A stretch of 64,000 nt of DNA from Sphingobacterium pedocola (GCF_015209965.1 NZ_MU158689.1:2222783-2286782), one strand, 5' to 3'. Shown: positions 17,990 to 26,446, numbered from the stretch's first letter. Program-made: numbers and translations. The notes: a model not told the origin generated them from the letters alone.

Positions 17990-19683
17990 TGCGAATCTTA
18001 CTGTATATCATCCCGTCTATATGCGTGTTTTTGTCTTCGTGTCGCAAGGTCGAAAATATCATGCAAGCAGAAGAAACAAAGCCTATCGTGCTCGAAGCAG
18101 CTATTCTTGAACACTTGGATGCAAAATCTGCGCGTTTCTCCTGCCGAATAACATCTTTAAACAACGAGGAAGTTAAAGAACATGGAATCATTTTGTACTC
18201 CGGAATTTTTCCGAATGTGAAAGAAGAACAAGTGTCCATTGGTGGTAAAGTTGAGATAGGAAAGATCAGCTACAACTATACGCCCTCGTTGCCGTTCGAA
18301 ATTGGCAAAAATTATATGGTTGCCTTTTATGTTCAGAGCGAAAAAAGCTTTTACCGAAGTGGGCTAATTAGCTTTAAGTGGAACAATGTTCAAGTTAATC
18401 CACAAAATGATCTAAGCGCTACGGCTGGAGAGACGATCACGATAACAGGTAATTTTGAAGGGATCGACGAAAAGTTCATCATCACAGATTGGAATACAAG
18501 CGCCACGACACCTTTTACATTGAGCGGTGATAAAAAATCCCTATCTTTTGTTGTCCCAAAGACAACCATCCCACATGGTTCTATATTGAATTTCAATCTA
18601 TCTAAGCGTACAACAGAAGGTGGCAATGAATTCAGCACGATCGCACTTTGTCGTGTGAAGATATTAGCCACAATCAGTCCGCTAGAACGATCGCAATTAC
18701 ACCTATCTGATGCCATCCCATTAAAGGGCAACAACCTACCCAATATATACGAAATTCCGGCCGATCTTATGCTTATCATCGGGGACCAAAAAATCAGATA
18801 CCAAAATCCGCTTCGGTTAACAAGTATAGAGGGGCTCAAAGGCAACAACTTAAAGATCGGGTATTCCAACGGCAGGGATGAGATCATTTTTCCCGAACCT
18901 ATCCAGCTAATTATCCCTAATAAGAATGACATACGATTCAATGAAAAAGTAGTACATCCAGGTAGTCAACTACGGTTACAAGGTTTAGAATTCGCTAAGT
19001 TTTTCAATTACGGTAGCACCAGCTTTAAGGTCGGCGGTGCTCCGCTTACACAAGCAATAAATCCGTTTCCATATAACCTGGATATAATAGTTCCCCAAGT
19101 AGCGGATGGTCATCACGCTGTGGAAATTATTAGTCCTTTTTACAATGGAATTGTCAGTACCGAAAAAATAGAAGTTAAGGCGCTCAAGTTGAGCGGCCCG
19201 AGTCAAGTTAATGCGCACGTGGGCAGCACAATACAGATAAAAGGTAGTTTTATTAATGGCAAGATCTATGAAGTTCATATAGGAGGCCACACCATCTATA
19301 ATATCATTCCACAAAATGGCGAAATCAGTTTTGAAGTACCCAATCTCAAAAGCGGAAAAAACGAGGTTAAGATAAGCTATCGTCACGAGAGCTGGGATAG
19401 CCATTTCTCAACAAGCCCGTTTACCGTATTCGTTGAGAAAAGTACCATAACTAGTGTTAGTCCTTTGGTAGCATACGCAGGAGACGTCATTACCGTTACT
19501 GGCCGAGGTTTAAATACAGGTTCTTCCTATACCCTCGGCGGGCATTATATCAATGTCGTTAATAAAACGGCCGATGGCTTTAAGTTTCTAATTCCTTCCG
19601 GATTTCAGAAAGGGAAAGCACGCCTAACGATAGAAATTAACGACGATATCATCCAATCGGAGGATTACATCGAAGTGAAGTAA
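17989..19683 (+). CDS. IPT/TIG-domain surface lipoprotein 3 of 3
   Basis: A 564-aa third paralogue, coupled to the second by a TAATG overlap. The signal peptide ends in ICVFLSSC. It repeats the plan: an N-terminal module with ITSLNNEEVKEHGIILYSG, SATAGETITITGNFEG, LKIGYSNGRDEIIFPEPIQL, GSTIQIKGSFINGKIYEVHI, and a last IPT domain VSPLVAYAGDVITVTGRGLN. A hairpin terminator follows 26 bp after the stop. The three genes form one transcription unit of about 5.1 kb that is flanked by direct repeats. Confidence 0.78.
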   Translation: MRILLYIIPSICVFLSSCRKVENIMQAEETKPIVLEAAILEHLDAKSARFSCRITSLNNEEVKEHGIILYSGIFPNVKEEQVSIGGKVEIGKISYNYTPSLPFEIGKNYMVAFYVQSEKSFYRSGLISFKWNNVQVNPQNDLSATAGETITITGNFEGIDEKFIITDWNTSATTPFTLSGDKKSLSFVVPKTTIPHGSILNFNLSKRTTEGGNEFSTIALCRVKILATISPLERSQLHLSDAIPLKGNNLPNIYEIPADLMLIIGDQKIRYQNPLRLTSIEGLKGNNLKIGYSNGRDEIIFPEPIQLIIPNKNDIRFNEKVVHPGSQLRLQGLEFAKFFNYGSTSFKVGGAPLTQAINPFPYNLDIIVPQVADGHHAVEIISPFYNGIVSTEKIEVKALKLSGPSQVNAHVGSTIQIKGSFINGKIYEVHIGGHTIYNIIPQNGEISFEVPNLKSGKNEVKISYRHESWDSHFSTSPFTVFVEKSTITSVSPLVAYAGDVITVTGRGLNTGSSYTLGGHYINVVNKTADGFKFLIPSGFQKGKARLTIEINDDIIQSEDYIEVK

Positions 19684-19708
19684 ATCGAGATTAGTAAGAA
19701 GATATATT

Positions 19709-19745
19709 AAACTCCCGAGGCATTACGCCCCGGGAGTTTGTTTTA
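19709..19745 (+). terminator. Terminator of the IPT lipoprotein operon
   Basis: AAACTCCCG (19709-19717) pairs with CGGGAGTTT (19731-19739), the inner part AGGC/GCCC extends the stem, and GTTTT follows. It ends at the 3' end of the opposing 58-aa gene. Confidence 0.75.
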
Positions 19746-19919
19746 GTACCGCCGCCGTCGCCGTCTGCCCTGCAACAGGCGACTCACTAGGTAACTTACC
19801 GCAGCTCCGATAGCGGCCATTAGCGCGGTATGCAACATATTAGACCAGTCGAAACTATTCCAGATGGAACACAGCGTTCCACCTAGGGTACCTGCCTGTA
19901 CATTATTCAGTGGCCTCAT
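19743..19919 (-). CDS. Small holin-like membrane protein with Arg-rich tail
   Basis: A 58-aa protein starting at the ATG at 19919 (MRPLNNVQAGTLGGTLCSIW), with one hydrophobic helix (MLHTALMAAIGAAVSYLVS) and a basic end (RLLQGRRRRRRY). This layout, small with one helix and a charged C-terminus, is like that of phage holins and related lysis proteins. Its start overlaps the end of the 112-aa gene by 17 bp, so they are co-expressed. A longer frame extends upstream, but there it only reads the repeat of the 112-aa gene in another frame. Truncated copies of this gene lie near 14.2 kb. The lysis function is inference. Confidence 0.6.
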   Translation of the reverse strand: MRPLNNVQAGTLGGTLCSIWNSFDWSNMLHTALMAAIGAAVSYLVSRLLQGRRRRRRY

Positions 19920-20241
19920 CACCTCCCTCCTTTCTTTCTGCAATATCAACCTCCGCTTGTTCGTCGTCATCAATATAACCGATGATGACCTTGCCTTCTT
20001 CGCTATTCTTCTGATCCCGGATTCCTGCTTCCTGTTTCCCGTCATCCGATCCCTGATCCCCGGTTCCCGACCCCTGCTTCCCGATCCCCGATTCCTGGTC
20101 CCCCTTACCCAGTACCGATTCAATAACGCCCAGCCCGACGGCTACGTATTTTAGAATGTTCAATGCCTTTCCCGGCAATTTGATTGGAGCCAGCAGTACC
20201 ACCTGTACCGCTTGGCTTATTTTGTTTATAATGTTTTTCAT
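19903..20241 (-). CDS. Small membrane-associated protein with a variable repeat region
   Basis: A 112-aa protein. The first ~45 residues are amphipathic to hydrophobic (ISQAVQVVLLAPIKLPGKAL, YVAVGLGVIESVLG). Then comes a low-complexity segment built from short repeats (GDQESGIGKQGSGTGDQGSD) and an acidic end. The DNA under this segment (about 20010-20105) is a degenerate tandem repeat of roughly 7-10 bp units around GATCCCNGGTTCC/CGATTCCTG. It sits between the DUF5675 gene (2-bp gap) and the holin-like gene. I do not recognise the family. Confidence 0.6.
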   Translation of the reverse strand: MKNIINKISQAVQVVLLAPIKLPGKALNILKYVAVGLGVIESVLGKGDQESGIGKQGSGTGDQGSDDGKQEAGIRDQKNSEEGKVIIGYIDDDEQAEVDIAERKEGGDEATE

Positions 20242-20243
20242 TT

Positions 20244-20681
20244 CTACTTTGCGGATTCGCGAATTTGCCTATCTGCGTATTCGCCTATTACCAAAAACAC
20301 TTCTGCTTCCATATCCCAGAGGCTGTACACCAGTGCTTTGAGCTTTTCCAACGCTTTACGGCTGTGGTCGCCTGTGCCTTCCCCGGTGAGCGTCGTAACC
20401 GGAGCGATGCAGCCGCGCAGATCACGCTCGGCATTATTAGCCGCATGGATCAGGATTGCTTCGCGGCCGAGTACATTCGGGATGCCGATCTGCTCCCCGT
20501 TCTTCGGGTAGATTTTTTTCTCTAGTTTGTACCGTCCTTCCAGTATGCAGCTCAGCCGCCGCAGGTTGTTCCGATCCGGTAGTTCTATGGTATGACAAAT
20601 ATGTTCACCTTTATAGGTGATGGTTCCGTTTGTTCCCTTCTCTCCGTATTTCCGTCGGAGATAGAGTGTTGCTGTATTCAT
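20244..20681 (-). CDS. DUF5675 family protein
   Basis: A 145-aa protein with the DUF5675 pattern: LYLRRKYGEKGTNGTITYKG, CHTIELPDRNNLRRLSCILE G(R)Y (read in two parts), IPNVLGREAILIHAANNAER and DLRGCIAP. The conserved HxxN and GC residues suggest a hydrolytic or peptidoglycan-related active site, but the activity of the family is not established. The last ~15 residues (GEYADRQIRESAK) are written by the same kind of simple DNA repeat seen in the neighbouring gene. Such proteins often lie in phage-like or secretion-like modules of Bacteroidota. Confidence 0.75.
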   Translation of the reverse strand: MNTATLYLRRKYGEKGTNGTITYKGEHICHTIELPDRNNLRRLSCILEGRYKLEKKIYPKNGEQIGIPNVLGREAILIHAANNAERDLRGCIAPVTTLTGEGTGDHSRKALEKLKALVYSLWDMEAEVFLVIGEYADRQIRESAK

Positions 20682-20927
20682 TAGTATTGAGTATTGAGTA
20701 TTAAGTAGTGAGTATTAAGCAGTGGGTATTAAGACCTAAACCGTCATTGCGAACCGAAGCTTGGGGATATGTCGTGGAGTGAAGCAATCTATAAAGATCG
20801 CCGCGTCGTTCCTCCTCGCGATGACGGACATCAAACCTGTCGTCATTGCGAACCGAAGCTTGGGGATATGAGGTGGAGTGAAGCAATCCATAAAAAGATT
20901 GCTTCGTCGTTCCTCCTCGCAAAGACG
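20677..20927. repeat. Simple tandem repeat followed by two REP-like units
   Basis: 20677-20730 is a run of GAGTATTGAGTATTAAG-type units. Two direct copies of an ~86-bp element follow (20742-20826 and 20841-20927). Each starts CGTCATTGCGAACCGAAGCT and ends TTCCTCCTCGC plus GATGACG or AAGACG, so the ends are inverted to each other. Similar dispersed elements lie at 14345 and, more distantly, 31267. After the second unit, GTCACCAATCACTAGTCACC repeats fill up to 21005. Confidence 0.75.
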
Positions 20928-21004
20928 AGAAGAAACATCTCCCGACCTCTAACTCCTTCCACCTAACCCCTAGTCACCAATCACTAGTCACCGGTCACCG
21001 ATCA

Positions 21005-21766
21005 CTACGGCACATCCACCTGCACAACCGTTAATGCATTGTACATACCGTTTGAAAGCGGATAGTACCCTCCATTTACATGTTGCAAATAGCTGATCCC
21101 CATCAATAGGATTACCCCACTTTCTGCCTGCGGCAATAGCTGTACGCTAAGCGTTTCGGCTGCGGATACTTCGCTTTTTCCGATGTCCAGGTAGGTTGAC
21201 CGTGCGATGGATATCTCATCCGCATCGGGATTCTGCGCATCGAATTCTGCCGCGACAAGCTGGATCTGTACGTGGGTAGCGCCTTCTAAAGCTTTGATCA
21301 CTTTTTTCGCAGTCATTTCGGGCAGTTCGAAAATGCCCTCACCACTGCTTCGGTCGTAGACCGGCCGCGCTTTCATAAAAAAGACTTCGCCTAGCTGTGC
21401 TCTGAGGTTGCACTCTACCCCCACCAGCTGCGGTAGATTGGCAACCAGTACCTTCCGCTCGCCCCGCGCATTTTCATCATCCAATTTTAAGACGCGGTGC
21501 ATGCGGCCAGTAAGCCTTCGGCTAAACTGCGGGTCAGCACCCTGTGCCAGCAACTCGCGAAGCTGGTTACGAAACTGTTTGGAACCATTTGCGGCACGGC
21601 CGAACTCCTGGCCGTTTTCTTTGGTTCGTTGGAAACGCGGATCGTTGTTGATCTGATCTTTGGTAGGCCCGGTCTTCATACGAGCCTGATAACCGCGTTT
21701 GTCTTTGTAGAAGGAAAGATCCCCGATCTTACCGTTCAACTTGATTAAACTTTCTTGTCTTGCCAT
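21005..21766 (-). CDS. Conserved Bacteroidota protein of unknown function, upstream of DUF5675 module
   Basis: A 253-aa soluble protein starting MARQESLIKLNGKIGDLSFY. The N-terminal third is basic and rich in Gln/Arg (GPTKDQINNDPRFQRTKENG, FGRAANGSKQFRNQLREL). The rest looks beta-rich (FELPEMTAKKVIKALEGATH, VQIQLVAAEF). I have seen this type next to DUF5675 genes in related bacteria, but I know no function. It is the first gene of the leftward module ending at 19743, separated from the next by ~320 bp of repeats, so co-transcription is uncertain. Confidence 0.65.
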   Translation of the reverse strand: MARQESLIKLNGKIGDLSFYKDKRGYQARMKTGPTKDQINNDPRFQRTKENGQEFGRAANGSKQFRNQLRELLAQGADPQFSRRLTGRMHRVLKLDDENARGERKVLVANLPQLVGVECNLRAQLGEVFFMKARPVYDRSSGEGIFELPEMTAKKVIKALEGATHVQIQLVAAEFDAQNPDADEISIARSTYLDIGKSEVSAAETLSVQLLPQAESGVILLMGISYLQHVNGGYYPLSNGMYNALTVVQVDVP

Positions 21767-22138
21767 GATATTATATCGTAAATGACATCACAAAGGTGTG
21801 GTATCAAAAAGTAGGCGCTGTCCCAAATGTCCCCTTTTGGGTATAAATAGGGTCGGATGTATCCATATGGGGTCAAATGGGGTCAAATGTCCTTCGGAAT
21901 ATCAATAAATGGTTTGTAACTTTAGGTTAACAAAAAAGGCATAACTTATTATAAACAATCTGCAGTTATTCGCCTAGTACTCGCTCCGTATTCGTTAAGT
22001 ATACGCTAAGTATAGATATAGTATTAGAAATGAAGATGGAAAAAAGTACTTTAAACACGCTTTATCACTATTGAACCTATATGGAAACAACAAAAAAACA
22101 CATCGTAAATATTAACCATTAGTCAAAAACAGATCATT
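21767..22138. other. Gene-free stretch with short tandem repeats
   Basis: No gene is visible. GGGGTCAAATGGGGTCAAATGTCC near 21871 and related GGGTCGGATG/TGTCCCC words form a short direct repeat. AAGTATACGCTAAGTATAGA near 21998 is a second one. Either could be an operator for the flanking genes. Confidence 0.4.
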
Positions 22139-22336
22139 ATGAATGAACGCGTTTGCATTTATGCAAAAGACATCAGTGTCCTCTTGGGGAAGAGTTACAA
22201 ACAGTCCGTACGGATCCTTCGTACGATGAAAGATGCGTATGGAAAAGATGCCCAACAGTACCTTACGCTCGAAGAGTTTTCGGATTACACGGGTATTGAT
22301 ATGGAGATCATCCGGGCTAAGTGCCTAAAAAGGTAA
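22139..22336 (+). CDS. Small helix-turn-helix-like protein
   Basis: A 65-aa protein, MNERVCIYAKDISVLLGKSY, followed by KQSVRILRTMKDAYGKDAQQ and YLTLEEFSDYTGIDMEIIRA. The pattern resembles a small winged-helix or HTH DNA-binding module (AKDISVLLGKSYKQSVRILR as HTH). The preceding ~200 bp have no gene and good start context. It is short, so coding status rests on the plausible amino-acid composition alone. Confidence 0.5.
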   Translation: MNERVCIYAKDISVLLGKSYKQSVRILRTMKDAYGKDAQQYLTLEEFSDYTGIDMEIIRAKCLKR

Positions 22337-22435
22337 GCTCAATGTATACCTGATGTCGACATCCAACTTTGGTTATTTTTCTTTTTCTACATTTTATATC
22401 AATATCCGAAGGATTGTTTACATCATCACCGTATC

Positions 22436-23347
22436 CTACCTATCTCCCCTAATTTCGCTTGGACGAGCATTGTACCAGTCCAGAAATTTTTTCACGTAGG
22501 TTTTATTCAGTTTCAAGTTTCCCGAAAATGGAGCGTGAAGATAAATAAGCCGCGTACGGCTTTCACCTTTTTCTACTCGGTCTATGATATTGTACCGCAC
22601 GATAAAGGACGAGGTACAAAAAAAGCGAGGATCATTGATCAACCTTTCTTTGACATCTTTGAGTGCTCTAAATTCAAAATTATAATCATCCGCACTTTTA
22701 TCATATCCCTTTACGCGCTTCCCGACCATATCAAAGAGATAAAAATCGTTGAGTACCAGTTCGTATTCTGTCCTGTTGCGATAGGCTTTCACCAACGTAG
22801 AAGCAGGCAAGTCTTCTTTCTGTTCTTCTTCCGATTGGACATAGATTTTAAGCTGCATGGACTGCGCACGCAGCAGCCGTATCCTGTAGGCTCTAAAGAT
22901 TACCACGGCGGCTTCTAAAGTGTATAATACCACTTCCACAAGCAATACGATCAGCAGTGCGCCTATCACGATCGGCAGAACAAGTTTTATATATCCGCTG
23001 AGCGAAAACGCCCGTTGGTGGCTGACGAAATAAAGCCATCCAAATAGTATGGAAGCGAATGTGGGGACGACAAGGCCCTTCAGAATAAACAAGGCTAATA
23101 CAGATTTACTCGAGCTAAATTGCGATAGCCTAGGCTTTTTATAGCGTAGCAATGCGCCTGTTGCCCAGAACAGTAAAAAGAAGCCCACGAGGTGTAAAAA
23201 AAATTGTATTGGAAATCCGTCGACGCCAAATATCTCAAAAAATCCTTCCGGTTCACCATAAGAAAGCACGATGTGAGCGGCTAAAATGGCAACGCCGGTG
23301 CGGCATGAAAATATGACGGCTTTTCGTCGGTTGTACAGGTTCTGCAT
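22436..23347 (-). CDS. Membrane protein with C-terminal LytTR DNA-binding domain
   Basis: A 303-aa protein. The N-terminal half has four predicted membrane helices (for example PIQFFLHLVGFFLLFWATGA, LALFILKGLVVPTFASILF, LVLPIVIGALLIVLLVEVVL). The last ~110 residues match a LytTR domain: LVLNDFYLFDMVGKRV, FEFRALKDVKERLINDPRFF, TSSFIVRYNIIDRVEKG and the family end NLKLNKTYVKKFLDWYNARP. Membrane-LytTR regulators of this layout are common orphan regulators in Sphingobacteriaceae and control genes nearby. It is divergent from the 23.5-24.4 kb pair, which is the likeliest target. Confidence 0.82.
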   Translation of the reverse strand: MQNLYNRRKAVIFSCRTGVAILAAHIVLSYGEPEGFFEIFGVDGFPIQFFLHLVGFFLLFWATGALLRYKKPRLSQFSSSKSVLALFILKGLVVPTFASILFGWLYFVSHQRAFSLSGYIKLVLPIVIGALLIVLLVEVVLYTLEAAVVIFRAYRIRLLRAQSMQLKIYVQSEEEQKEDLPASTLVKAYRNRTEYELVLNDFYLFDMVGKRVKGYDKSADDYNFEFRALKDVKERLINDPRFFCTSSFIVRYNIIDRVEKGESRTRLIYLHAPFSGNLKLNKTYVKKFLDWYNARPSEIRGDR

Positions 23348-23523
23348 AAGTATAAATTTGGGTTGAGCATGTAGTAGGTCAGTATAGTAACTGTCCAGAA
23401 TATCGCCTTTGCGTCTAAAATGTCGCCATAAGCAATCACGAACTTACGAATAAAATCGGGTTTTTTCTACTTTAGAATTCGATTTAAATTATTTAATCAT
23501 TTAATACTATAACAATTTAAACA

Positions 23524-23898
23524 ATGAGCAATGTAATGTATTCGTTCGACACGCAAGGCGTGGACGCGAAAATGAAAGATCTTTATGCAAAACCTGATGC
23601 AGCAATCGAGGCCGAAGCGGTATCGGTATCCAGCGACTTTGTTGCCTGGATCGTCCTGAATTTTTATTTAACCGAAGAGCAGGTGATCTACCTCAAATCC
23701 TTGGGACCAGCATTTGCCGAATCGAATGGCAATGACCTGGCATTTGCTTTTCGAAACCGGTTAGATGTGACGCTTACCAAAGGAGATATCAGTGCCCGTA
23801 CCATCAAGTTCATCCGAAAAGAACAAAATGTTACGACCGTCTCGGAACCTGAGCAAGCAAGCGACATAGCGGGCAGCATTGATTACTACATTAGTTAA
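23524..23898 (+). CDS. Unrecognised 124-aa protein next to a Crp-like gene
   Basis: MSNVMYSFDTQGVDAKMKDL, then a central helix pair (SSDFVAWIVLNFYLTEEQVI) and a charged C-terminal part. No signal peptide or motif known to me is present. It is followed after 9 bp by a Crp/Fnr-like gene. AT-rich sequence with ATTTAAATTATTTAATCATT just upstream is likely the promoter. The repeated appearance of an FLTEEQ-type helix suggests a small regulatory or peptide-binding protein, but this is a guess. Confidence 0.55.
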   Translation: MSNVMYSFDTQGVDAKMKDLYAKPDAAIEAEAVSVSSDFVAWIVLNFYLTEEQVIYLKSLGPAFAESNGNDLAFAFRNRLDVTLTKGDISARTIKFIRKEQNVTTVSEPEQASDIAGSIDYYIS

Positions 23899-23907
23899 GC
23901 AAATAGT

Positions 23908-24447
23908 ATGGTCCAAAACACAGATGCAAAAAACAGTTTAATCCAAACACTGCGATCGTATATAGATATATCTGAAACACTCGAACGGCAGCTCCGTGAG
24001 CGAACAGCCGTGAGAAAGATAGGGAACAACAGAAATTTGTCATTATATGAGGACGCGCATTTCTTCGTCGATACCGGTTTAGTGAAGAAACAGCATACAG
24101 AGCACGATGACGTAACCCATTTCATAGCAGATCATGATTTCGGGATCTTCCATTCAGCAGGGCTGAGTTACGAACTGCTGACACTCGAACCGACTACTCT
24201 GGTAACGATTCATGCCGAAGATTTGACGAGTATACTCGCACAAAATCCAGGACTGCTGGCGGCATATCAAAAACTGTTACTGTTTTGGGCCATGCAACGC
24301 TTAGCGCGCAACGAGTTATTAAACCTGGGTGCCAGCGAACGCAAACAACATTTCATCCGTCATAACCGGAAAATCGTAAATCGCGTACCGAACAAGGATA
24401 TCGCTTCATATTTAAAGATGACGCCCAATTACTACAGTTCGCTATGA
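23908..24447 (+). CDS. Crp/Fnr-family regulator-like protein
   Basis: A 179-aa protein with the layout of the short Bacteroidota Crp-like regulators: an N-terminal helix, a cyclic-nucleotide-binding-type beta roll (ISETLERQLRERTAVRKIGN, HFFVDTGLVKKQHTEHDDVT), then a long helix and a C-terminal HTH (VPNKDIASYLKMTPNYYSSL). It stops right after the recognition helix, shorter than usual, where most relatives continue LSRIR and ~10 more residues. It may be slightly truncated yet still functional. Ligand-binding residues of true CRP are not evident. Confidence 0.72.
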   Translation: MVQNTDAKNSLIQTLRSYIDISETLERQLRERTAVRKIGNNRNLSLYEDAHFFVDTGLVKKQHTEHDDVTHFIADHDFGIFHSAGLSYELLTLEPTTLVTIHAEDLTSILAQNPGLLAAYQKLLLFWAMQRLARNELLNLGASERKQHFIRHNRKIVNRVPNKDIASYLKMTPNYYSSL

Positions 24448-24919
24448 GCAGGCAGGGTGCATTCAATCAACTACTACAAAATTGTAGTTTGAGTCCTACG
24501 ATTTTGTAAAAGGATGATACGCCATCGCCCGTAATTTAGCCAATAGAAAAAGAAAGAAATAACCGAAGTACAGACATGAACGCACGAAGCAACAGTTTAA
24601 GATTTCTACCGCAGCAGCTACCAACACCAGATGATAGCTCCAACATCGGCCTCTTGCCGATGAGCTACTTCTCTATGAGAGACAGGCAAGCGCTAGCGGA
24701 TAGCAGTTTTAATGAGCTTGCTTTTTGCACAGGCCCTGCGCTATGGCGTTGGCGTAAGTTTGCGCTCTTCCCCCGCGGGCGGGGCGGGGAAAATATTCAA
24801 GACCGCTTGCTATAAAAAAAGCAATGCCCCCGGAAGCCGGAGGCACAGCGGCCAACATGCGAGTAACATGTTGTAACCTTATAAATCTAAGTAAAGATAG
24901 TTAAAAAACGGAGGTCATT
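24448..24919. other. Leader region with a GC-rich hairpin, no firm gene
   Basis: A frame of 79 codons (24576-24815) is open but has an unconvincing composition. GCCCCCGG (24826) and CCGGAGGC (24837) form a hairpin with one mismatch. It lies next to an A-tract (24814-24820), so it resembles a leftward terminator. A strong Shine-Dalgarno-like GGAGGT sits at 24910, just before the next small gene. Confidence 0.4.
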
Positions 24920-25144
24920 ATGGCTTGGTTTTCATTGAATCCAGGTGGTGATCCTACGCAACCGAACGACTATACATTACAATCTAGCGAACCTACTTGT
25001 AGTGGACAAAATCAAATCTGCGCAGTGCAGGCAAATCCTGACGGGTCAAATAACCCGCAGTTGACAGCAGCACTCAAAGATGAAATGATTGATGCACTAC
25101 ACAATAGAACAGCTACTGATAATGTAAGTCTTAGGAATGCGTAA
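24920..25144 (+). CDS. Cys-containing mini-protein of the SusCD/TlpA neighbourhood
   Basis: A 74-aa protein, MAWFSLNPGGDPTQPNDYTL, then CSGQNQICAVQANPDG and LTAALKDEMIDALHNRTATD. Short proteins with this build (N-terminal WF-proline segment, CxGxxxICAxxA core, C-terminal EMxxAL helix) occur next to SusC/SusD/TlpA loci in this group, but I know no name or function. There is no signal peptide. The unusually strong GGAGGT before the start and the terminator right after the stop argue for a real, separately transcribed gene. Confidence 0.7.
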   Translation: MAWFSLNPGGDPTQPNDYTLQSSEPTCSGQNQICAVQANPDGSNNPQLTAALKDEMIDALHNRTATDNVSLRNA

Positions 25145-25174
25145 GGATTAATCACCATCAGCGAACGTTTAGGA

Positions 25175-25209
25175 AGGGGTTAGCGACGAGCTAACCCCTA
25201 TTGTTTTTT
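25175..25209 (+). terminator. Rho-independent terminator after the mini-protein gene
   Basis: AGGGGTTAGC (25175-25184) pairs perfectly with GCTAACCCCT (25190-25199) around a 5-base loop, followed by ATTGTTTTTT. It also separates the gene from the opposing TlpA-like gene. Confidence 0.85.
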
Positions 25210-26446
25210 AATCTTCCTCCTCAACGACCAACACCTTAACTTCTGTTTCCTTCTCTACCAACTTTAAGCCATATGTGCTCAAAATTTTATCAAGCTGCTT
25301 TCTGTCCTGATAATCAGGGAGCACAAAAAATGTGGACGATTGTACAGCATCGATTACGGGAGGGTACTTCCCGGAGAAATCCAGCATGAATGCCAACACA
25401 CCCGTACCCTCAATACTTTGCCCATGGCGAGGAGGGTTTGCAGGTTCTTTGAATGCCCCTTCGATCACGAGCGCATTCATTTTCTGCGTCGACCAATACA
25501 CCTTTATTCCCAATAAACTGTTCAGATCATCAACGACAACCTTCGCCTGCTTCGCTAATTCTCTGGATTTTGTATCGTACCGTTCATAACAGATACCATG
25601 CTCGGACAGCCACACCTGGCTTTGTCCATCTTTTCCAAAATAATCGTATAATGTAGAATCTTTAACCTTCCATACGATTCGTTCCGGCCTTAGAATAAAT
25701 GTCGGTTTTTCAACCTTGGCAAAAAGGGATGTATAACTACCCAAGATCGGCATATTGTAAAATGATGTTTTGTACATGCCGGTGATACTATCCTGCTCAT
25801 ACTTGAATGAAGAGGTAGGCATCCCGTCCTGAAAATCTTGTAGCGATACCGACCCCATTTTACCGTTGTTACCCAAATTATTTTCTTGCGAAAGCTTACC
25901 GTAGTCATTTTTAAACGGCAGCTCAACATGTCCATTTTCAATAAGCTCATCAATTAAAGAACTCTTCACGAAGTCGGCATGTGTAACGGCTTTCACCGTG
26001 TCCATATAGAGCCACGCTACATGTGGAATGGTGCGGTGTGGAAAATATTTCCGCAACAAAGAATCGCTGTAGATCACGGGCAAGTGGATCTTATGCTCCA
26101 GTACGAATTTATTCGATGACCAAAATTTTTCGATGGTTTCCCTATCCTGCCAGGTAACCATTACGATCTGTAACTGGTCTCCCATTTCATCTTGCAGCTT
26201 TTGCAATTTTGGAAGAGATGCGATACAGCTCACGCAGTATGTATCAAAGAAATCCAATATCACGACTTTGTCTTCGTAATCGCTCAGCATGATCTTATTC
26301 TGCTTATAGAACAGAACCTGTTGCGGATCCAACCGAGGCATCGCTTCCCCTACCCCCAGCTGCTTACTCAAATCCACCTGCTTGTGTTGAGCATAGCCGA
26401 CCGCCGCTACGCTCCACAAAATAATATATGCTATAATCTTCTTCAT
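25208..26446 (-). CDS. TlpA-like thioredoxin-fold protein of the SusCD cluster
   Basis: A 412-aa protein with a signal peptide (IIAYIILWSVAAVGYAQ) and an N-terminal TlpA/AhpC-type thioredoxin domain. The active site is TYCVSCIASLPK (Cys about 71 and 74), and VVILDFFDTYC is the strand before it. The C-terminal ~200 residues, including YDFGKDGQSQV-like and LAFMLDFSGKYPPVIDAVQS segments, are specific to the Bacteroidota group found next to SusC/SusD genes. It should act in the periplasm in thiol-disulphide exchange. It follows susD after a 43-bp gap on the same strand. Confidence 0.85.
   Translation of the reverse strand: MKKIIAYIILWSVAAVGYAQHKQVDLSKQLGVGEAMPRLDPQQVLFYKQNKIMLSDYEDKVVILDFFDTYCVSCIASLPKLQKLQDEMGDQLQIVMVTWQDRETIEKFWSSNKFVLEHKIHLPVIYSDSLLRKYFPHRTIPHVAWLYMDTVKAVTHADFVKSSLIDELIENGHVELPFKNDYGKLSQENNLGNNGKMGSVSLQDFQDGMPTSSFKYEQDSITGMYKTSFYNMPILGSYTSLFAKVEKPTFILRPERIVWKVKDSTLYDYFGKDGQSQVWLSEHGICYERYDTKSRELAKQAKVVVDDLNSLLGIKVYWSTQKMNALVIEGAFKEPANPPRHGQSIEGTGVLAFMLDFSGKYPPVIDAVQSSTFFVLPDYQDRKQLDKILSTYGLKLVEKETEVKVLVVEEED

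Noticed and set aside
19743..20123. 126-codon reading of the holin-like gene
   Set aside because: Its first 68 codons only read the repeat of the 112-aa gene in another frame; the ATG at 19919 is the sensible start.
24576..24815. Open frame of 79 codons before the mini-protein gene
   Set aside because: Unconvincing composition, no ribosome site and a hairpin at its end; it looks like a leader region.
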